From: Sipunculus nudus
Taxonomy: Eukaryota; Annelida; Sipuncula; Golfingiida; Sipunculidae
Direction: 5' to 3'
Length of the DNA: 64,000 nucleotides
NCBI GenBank assembly: GCA_026874595.1
Contig: CM049316.1
Coordinates: 56,553,676-56,617,675 of the forward strand
Shown: piece by piece, positions 57,682 through 64,000 of the stretch
Layout: the number at the start of each line of letters is the position of its first letter
Numbering within the stretch: the stretch's first letter is position 1
The notes under the pieces: model-generated
The model's database searches: none
The model's input: the letters and a program-made list of their open reading frames with translations, nothing else
What the model was told of the DNA's origin: nothing
Program-made: the position numbers and the translations under genes

Positions 57682-58515
57682 CTGTAAATTATGTATATAG
57701 CAGAGATCGTTAGACAGATATAAATAAGTGATCGTGTGCTTTTCGCTACCCACACAGACATGTAATCAAAGCATGACAAATTATATACGGCTGCAGCTGT
57801 GATAAGGCATTTATATGGCTGCTGTTGAAGAACTGCTGGTATAAACATTATAGTGTATAACTCTCCTTAGACATCAACATAAAACAGACAGAGCCCAGCG
57901 GGGTCTTAGTCACCTTGGTTACCATGACAATACTTGTCAGTAACCGTACAGGACTATTCCTGCATAAATGATATTTTGACGACACGCCGCTTGTAAGATC
58001 TGGAACAATCGATATTGCACTGTACCACTGTACTGTAGGCACAGACGAACTGTTTTCCTGACAAAAATATGTTTAACATTCACATTTTCCTGTATCCTCC
58101 ATCAAACTTGCATCTGAATTATATTTGGTGACATCACACACTAAATACCGATAATGATTTGAATACCGGCCCTATAACATATACAGCTGCATAAGTTTTT
58201 TTAAACCGATGTATTTAAATTTTATTTATGTTTACACCATACACGCCTGGCCCTCTGCGAAAGGTCAGGTTTTAGATTATTTCCTTTTACTCTGACTAGA
58301 TACCCCCCCCCCCCCCATAGACCATAAGTGTCTCATCCAATAATGCACGGATGATAACTCACAGCAAGTTGGTCAGAGAAGGGATATGATTACTTACAAG
58401 CTAGCGGGCCTTGGGTGCAGATCTCATCGTATGGCTCGCGGTAAGTCACTTAGGGCATAGCTAGGGTCTCCGCGTATAAGGAGATGGAAATGGTTAAGAA
58501 TCGGCTAAGTTGAGT
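57682..58515. other. Upstream of METTL27-like gene
   Basis: Presumed 5' region; C-run at about 58303-58316. No promoter motif can be fixed. Confidence 0.45.
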
Positions 58516-58517
58516 AG

Positions 58518-58665
58518 CCCGCAACCCTCTATATCATTAGTAAAACATAAATTCCATGCACTGACTAGTGAGTACACCTACATCTTTAGTAAAGCGTACA
58601 CCCAAAGCATTGACCCCGCAACCCTCCATATCTTTAGTAAAACGTACAACCCATGCAGTTACTGA
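58518..58665 (+). repeat. Short tandem repeat, three units (~50-60 bp)
   Basis: Units contain gcaaccctc(t/c)atatc(a/t)ttagtaaaac and a variant acatctttagtaaagcgtac. Confidence 0.6.
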
Positions 58666-58707
58666 CAGTAAACTGTTTGGCATATAATTAATAATCTATC
58701 TGTATTC

Positions 58708-58772
58708 GGACAGACCTTTCGGCCATTTTGTGATGTTAAACGTAAATTCCCGTGTTGTTCAATATTATCTGT
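58708..58772 (+). repeat. Short dispersed repeat, copy 2
   Basis: Matches 137-204 (ggacagacctttcggccatt). Confidence 0.6.
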
Positions 58773-59311
58773 GGAAAAATTCTGCAAGGTGTCTGAAAAA
58801 AATGACGGTATCTCATGTAATATCTCCGATACAAGTTAATGGTAGATACAATGTATACATATTTTCGGCACTGGTAAACTATCTATTCAGAGATTGATCG
58901 CGGTACCTCTATGAAATAAAAATTACCATGTTGTTTCTTTCATTATTTAACTTGGGGACGAATCTATATGCGGTCAAATTATCACCAAGTCAATAATAGT
59001 GGAAAAACATAATCTGAATCACTTTTGGCTGATCCTAGCCTGGTGCGACATTTATCGGCATCAGAATATATAAACTGGAACATTGCGTTGGACCGTAGAC
59101 AGCAATATCCTAATTTCTTGGTTTCCCCCGCAACTACTAAGCTCCGTGTCCGCATTTCCCCCGGGATCTGGGTTCAAAAATGCGACTGCAAGACGATCGA
59201 TATATCCAACAAATGTTGTCCCCGTTATCACACGAAGTCGACGTTGGTTTTGGTGTACGATTTTATTGAAATTCTATGAAAAGTCAAAATTGTGTTGAAA
59301 TTATTTCATAA

Positions 59312-60320
59312 CTAGATGTGGCGGACAATGATTCTCAGAGGGCCCCGCGTTTCAGCAAGTGCTAGACTAGTTTACATATGGTTGAAAAATTAAGTTAAAT
59401 TTGTAAAATATGACAAACAGAAACAGGTTTTTATCCATATGCATGAGGGAAAAAAATCTCCTGGATCAAATGATATTAAAGAAGATAAGTCTGAAATAAT
59501 GTGTGCAATAGAAAGTCACCGAATGTTATCTGTTAGCCATATTTGATTTTGAGCAAGTCTGTAACTCAATAGGTCTGGAGCCCTCATAGGCACCAATGAT
59601 CCCTGTGAAATTGGGTAAGCTGCAGTAGGTTGTTGTTAGGTTATTGTGTTCGAAAGAAAATCAGCGATAGGACTGTGGCGGCCATATTGGAATTCCGACA
59701 AGTCTGTAATTCGATAGTTCTGAAGCCCTCATAGGTACCAATCAACCCTGTGAATTTGGGGACCTGCAGTATGTTGTTTAGTTATTACGCGTGAAAGAAA
59801 ATCAGCAATAGGGCTGTGGCGGCCATATTGGAATTCTGACAAGTCTGTAATTCGATAGGTCTGTAGCCCTCATAGGTACCAATCAACCCTGTGAATTTGG
59901 GAAAGCTGCAGTATGTTGTTGTTGAGTTATCGCGCACGAAAAAAATCAGCGATTGGGCTGTGGCGGCCATATTGGAATTCCGACAAGTCTGTTATTCGAT
60001 AGGTCTGGAGCCCTCATAAGTACCAATCAACCCTGTTAATTTGGGAAAGCTGCAGTATATTGTTGTTGAGTTATCGCGCGCGAAAGAAAATTAGCAATTG
60101 GGCTGTGGCGGCCATATTGGAATTCCGACAAGTCTGTAATTCGATAGGTCTGGAGCCCTCATAGGTACCAATCAACCCCTGTTAATTTGGGAAAGTTGCA
60201 GTATGTTGTTGTTGAGTTATCGCGTGCGAAAGAAAGTGTCACTGACGGAAGGACGGATGGACGGAAGGACGGACTGACACGGTATCACTATAGGGCACCG
60301 CTTGTCAAGCGGGGCCCTAA
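59312..60320 (+). mobile_element. Helitron-like non-autonomous element with tandem core
   Basis: Begins ctagatgtggcggacaatg, shares the ctagatgtg head with the next element, and ends with a perfect hairpin ccgcttgtcaagcgg (60298-60312), then ggccCTAA at 60317-60320, fitting the CTRR terminus. The 5' gggccccgcgtttcagcaag is a near inverted copy of the 3' hairpin region (subterminal inverted repeats). The core holds about five ~145-bp units (ctgtggcggccatattggaa at 59673, 59815, 59959, 60105; ccctcataggtaccaatcaa). No protein encoded. Resembles the pearl/Helentron-associated elements known in bivalves. Confidence 0.7.
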
Positions 60321-60614
60321 TAACCATACAAAATCCTCCATTTTTTGGGTACGTCAAAATCATGTCGAAATTATATCGAAATTTTGTTTGAAACTATAAT
60401 ATAGAATACTAAAGGAAATTTTATTCTTACATCAGGAAATAAGCTCAGTTCATACAGAATCTATATTATCTATTATTTTCCTCAACATGCATCATATGCG
60501 TGTTGGAGTCTGTTTGTTTGACCCCGGTGGCATTATAAACTTATTAAGAGATGGTTAGTTTCTTACAGGTGGGCCTGGGAATACCCAATAAGAATATGGT
60601 TTTAGAAAAAAAGA

Positions 60615-61520
60615 CTAGATGTGTCGGAACAACACGAATGCCCCAGCCTGGAGCAGATCACAAATATTTGTTAAAGTGGCTGGGTATAAATGAAAGGAAT
60701 ACTGAAGGATCAAGAATTGTATCATTGTCTCTTAATGATATAAGTATGTACAGTTAATGAAGACCAATGGTGATGATAAGAAAATCCATGAAATATTCAG
60801 GAGCCGTCATACCATCATAAGTAGGTCAACCGGGACGAAACACAAACTTGATCTGCAACTGGTCATTATCTACCCACACAGCAAAAATCAGGTGAATATC
60901 TGCCTGCACAGCAAAAATCTGTACATGTGCATTTATCATGAAATTTTCTATGTTCAGGAGTCGTCATACATTCAAAAGAGGTAAACCGGGATGAAACGCG
61001 AACTCGATCTGTAACTGGCCATGATCCGGCCAAACAAAAAAATCAGGCAAATATCTGGAAGCATTGCGAAAAAGTCTGTACATGTTCATTCATCATGAAA
61101 ATTTCTATTTTTCATAATATTTTCTTTGTGCAGGAGTCATCATACAGTCAAAATAAGTAAACCGGAACGAAACGCGAACTCGATCTGTAAGTAGTCATTA
61201 TGCACCAACACACCAAAAATTAGGACAATATCTGCAAGCATTGCGAAAAAAAGTCCGTACATATGCATTTATCATTAATATGTCTTTTTTTCATGAAATT
61301 TTCTATGTTCAGGAGCCGTATTTTCTATGTTCAGGAGCCGTCATACCATCAAAAGTAGGTCAACCGGGACGAAACGCAAACTCGATCTGTAAGTAGTCAT
61401 TATGCACCCACACACACAAAAATCAGGCTAATATCTGCAAGCATTGCGAAAAATAAGTCAGTACATGTGCATTTATCATGAAAATTTCTATTTTTCATGA
61501 AATTTTCTATGGTCAGGAGC
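60615..61520 (+). mobile_element. Second Helitron-like element with ~190-bp tandem units
   Basis: Head ctagatgtgtcggaacaaca, then from about 60790 four or five units with ggagccgtcataccatcaaa, ccgggacgaaacgcaaactc, gatctgtaa(c/g)t and tatctgcaagcattgcgaaa. Same head as 4123 and same monomer as 13930-14140. A small unit duplication (ttttctatgttcaggagccg) is at 61300-61340. The 3' end is not clearly defined. Confidence 0.65.
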
Positions 61521-62596
61521 TGTTTCCGACTGAAAATAATATATGTTATCGCTGTGTGGCTTCATATCCCGAATGTTTGTGACCTCTTTCTACAGCTTTA
61601 CCGGATAAGATCTATGATCTCAATCATCATGAATTTAGCCGTGACAACCCGACTCAGTAGGCAATCGGATAAGCCTACTCGAGTCGTGATACAAGTTATA
61701 TCTAGGAATGTATCGCAGTGGTCTTGCATCAGGTTGCATTCATATCGTGGTAAACGGCCCATAATCTCAATATTATGCAAAAATAATGAATTTACACAAT
61801 AGTATACATGTGAGCTCACAACCCAAACTGAAACACCGTCTCCATGGACACGGGTCATTCTTGTATCGCCTGCAAGCTGCCTGCGTCATGTAACCCGTGC
61901 GAGCCATGCTTGTGTTCATGCGGTCATAAATTCAACAAACACGCCAAAGGGTTTACCAATGTGCTGGGTCAAAACGGAAATTTTCTCGCTCATGTTTGGT
62001 ATTATTAGAAAGAAAACACAAAACAAATGCTGACGATTGGTCTGGTTTATGTTGATTGACAGTTTACCTGTAGGCCATGAAGCATTGTCAGAAATGACGA
62101 AAATATTAGCATTTTCATTAATGTGTTCCTCAGACAAAGATGTAATGACACTCTGGCGCTAGTAATCTGGTCGTAATGCCAGAGGGTCGATATGACGCTA
62201 TCGTGAGGTCAGCTTTGTCCCTATTTATCCACCATGTGGCCTTTGAACTCAGCTCAATCAATGGGCGGCCCCTGAACCAATACACCCACCCACGAAGCGG
62301 ATACACTGCAGTCGTTCCAGATCTCCTTCGTTTTAACCGCTGCTTATAAGCAAGTTTTTTTTCGGGGTCTCAACACCAGGGTTGGAACAGGGATAAGAAT
62401 CAGACCAACGAGAGCGATGTGTCGTGAGCTGGATGCACAATGCGATACTACGCTCTCATTGGTCTGATTATAATGCTCTTTGCCCCGAGTTGTGGCCTCA
62501 AAACCCAACCGGGCCCTTGTTGTGCCTCAGAACCCTACCTGACCCATACTATGCCACAGAACCTGACTTAACCCTTGTTTGTTCTGTCCTCGGAAC
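61521..62596. other. Intergenic, no gene recognised
   Basis: Includes a dispersed repeat near 62300-62350 (see 20395-20470). Short frames have no recognisable domain. Confidence 0.45.
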
Positions 62597-64000
62597 CTTA
62601 ATATATATATATATCTTTATTCGTACCACAACAGAGTACATTGATTGTATACAATGAAAAAGAAACAAACAACGAAAATGCAAATCAAAATACAGATATA
62701 GGACCATTCAGTCCAGAGACATCACCTCAACAGTAGACAACACATTAATCAGCACGTTCACTTCCTCAGTTGTTAAGTGTGACGTACTTAATCCGTCTTT
62801 ACAATCAGTTAATTCCGATATTAATTCTATGTTAACAGACATTGGTATCTTTTGATAGTGAATCTTTAGGGTATTAAGATTACCGGTGTCACCCCACATT
62901 CCATATTTATCCATATCACTTTCAAGATATCGTAGATTGTTTCCAAGTACACCGACAGATGTATACTTAGCTCTTTTAGCTAAGATCCGTACAATATTAT
63001 TTTCAACAGTATACATAATGCATAAAAATGTGATAAAGCGTGCAATCAATATATTTATCAGGGAAGGAGACCCTGCAAGACCATGAACAATACTCCTGTG
63101 TGAGTTATATGGCAAATGCTAAATATGACGCAAAGCCTTGTTATAAGATGTACATAATTTTTCTATTGATTTATGCTTTAATATCCAGGACTGACAGCCA
63201 TAGAATGAACAACAAAAGGAATGAAATAACTTATTTACAACCCTCGTCGACAGACATCCAAAGTTAGACATTAGAACATTAAAGCTTGAGATAAATTTAT
63301 TTATTATATCATGATGATCTGATAAGTCTGAGCTTACCATATTTCCTAGGTACTGCACAGATTCCTCCCATTCTATAGGAACACCATTTAAGCTTGCGTT
63401 TTCTGGCTTAACTGCTGAACCCTTTTTGAACAAAACACATTTTGTTTTCTTTGGATTGAAAACCATATCGAATTCTATTGCAAAACGTTCACATTCTTTC
63501 AACATTTCCTAACGGCCTGACCTACTGGGGCTTAACAATGTGAGATCATCAGCATAGCCTAATGCTCCTACATAATGGCTACCAACATAACATTCAATAT
63601 CTTTATTTCTAAGCCGATTCAGTAATTCATCCATATATATAGTAAACAGAATAGGAGACAAGACTCCTCCTTGCCGCACACCATTACTGGCTCCAAACTC
63701 TTTGGATTCAACTCCACCCCATTTAGTTTTGATCACAGGAGTCTTGTACATATCAATTAGGACCCGAATGATAGCAGGCTGAATATTTCGTTCCAATAAC
63801 ATTCCGAACAACTTAGGAATATTAACTTTATCAAATGCACGAGATGCATCAACAAAACAAGAATACACTGGTGAACCATTCCATATGTAATGTCCAACTG
63901 TTTCCTTTAGGACTACTGTGCGCATGTTAGTTGAGTGGCCCTTTTTAAATGCAAACTGTAATGAGGAGGTGCTGAGTTTATTTCCAGTCCTATTGATGAT
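62597..64000 (-). pseudogene. LINE reverse transcriptase, 3' half, runs off the window
   Basis: A single minus-strand frame from the window edge to 62708 is broken by two TAG stops (63509-63511 and 63119-63121). It contains RT blocks CFVDASRAFDKVN, SNGVRQGGVLSPILF and the catalytic GYADDLTLLSPS, then thumb-like FNPKKTKCVLFKKGS and a C-terminal region with LPYNSHRSIVHGLAG. The 3' UTR reaches about 62597, next to a short (TA)n. Non-LTR element, Jockey/CR1-like by general look; clade not certain. The N-terminal part lies beyond 64000. Confidence 0.85.

Overview
This is eukaryotic, AT-rich, intron-containing DNA. I read it as lophotrochozoan, most likely a bivalve mollusc. The reasons are an animal-type CARD-NACHT-LRR receptor gene, an NXPE-like membrane protein, a METTL27-like methyltransferase, and a dense load of decayed elements: a Gmr1-order Ty3/gypsy element, Helitron-like elements with internal tandem repeats, tRNA-derived SINEs and (TA)n tracts. 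The assignment is an inference; no species is claimed.

Layout. 1-2600: short tandem repeats and an inverted repeat. 2612-19101 (+): a four-exon gene whose exons join in frame into a predicted 1049-residue CARD-NACHT-LRR protein (NLR type). Its CARD is split by a 12.2-kb intron holding a degenerate LTR retrotransposon (4204-13575). That element has integrase before reverse transcriptase, and was itself hit by a ~1.7-kb repeat (in gag) and a 0.9-kb hAT-type element (in integrase). 19102-29567: no gene recognised; SINEs, dispersed repeats and a (TA)n tract. 29568-31199 (+): an intact single-exon NXPE-/SGNH-like type II membrane protein with a SINE just after its stop codon. 31450-38600: no gene; a palindromic minisatellite, a 227-bp perfect tandem duplication and a minus-strand copy of the gag-inserted repeat. 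38621-42252 (-): a broken, internally deleted copy of a large unnamed protein family ending in a cysteine-rich CXC-type tail, next to an AGGTCA-rich tandem array. 45260-47130 (+): a NACHT-LRR pseudogene resembling the intact receptor. 47730-48998 (+): the 3' part of an L1/Tx1-like LINE. 52476-57681 (-): a five-exon METTL27-like gene of 243 residues whose exons also sum to an exact open frame, with one GC-AG intron. 59312-61520: two adjacent Helitron-like elements with tandem cores. 62597-64000 (-): the 3' half of another LINE.

Only three host genes look functional (NLR, NXPE-like, METTL27-like). They are unrelated and show no sign of working together. The NLR would be a cytosolic innate immune sensor; the related pseudogene 26 kb downstream suggests local duplication and decay of that family.
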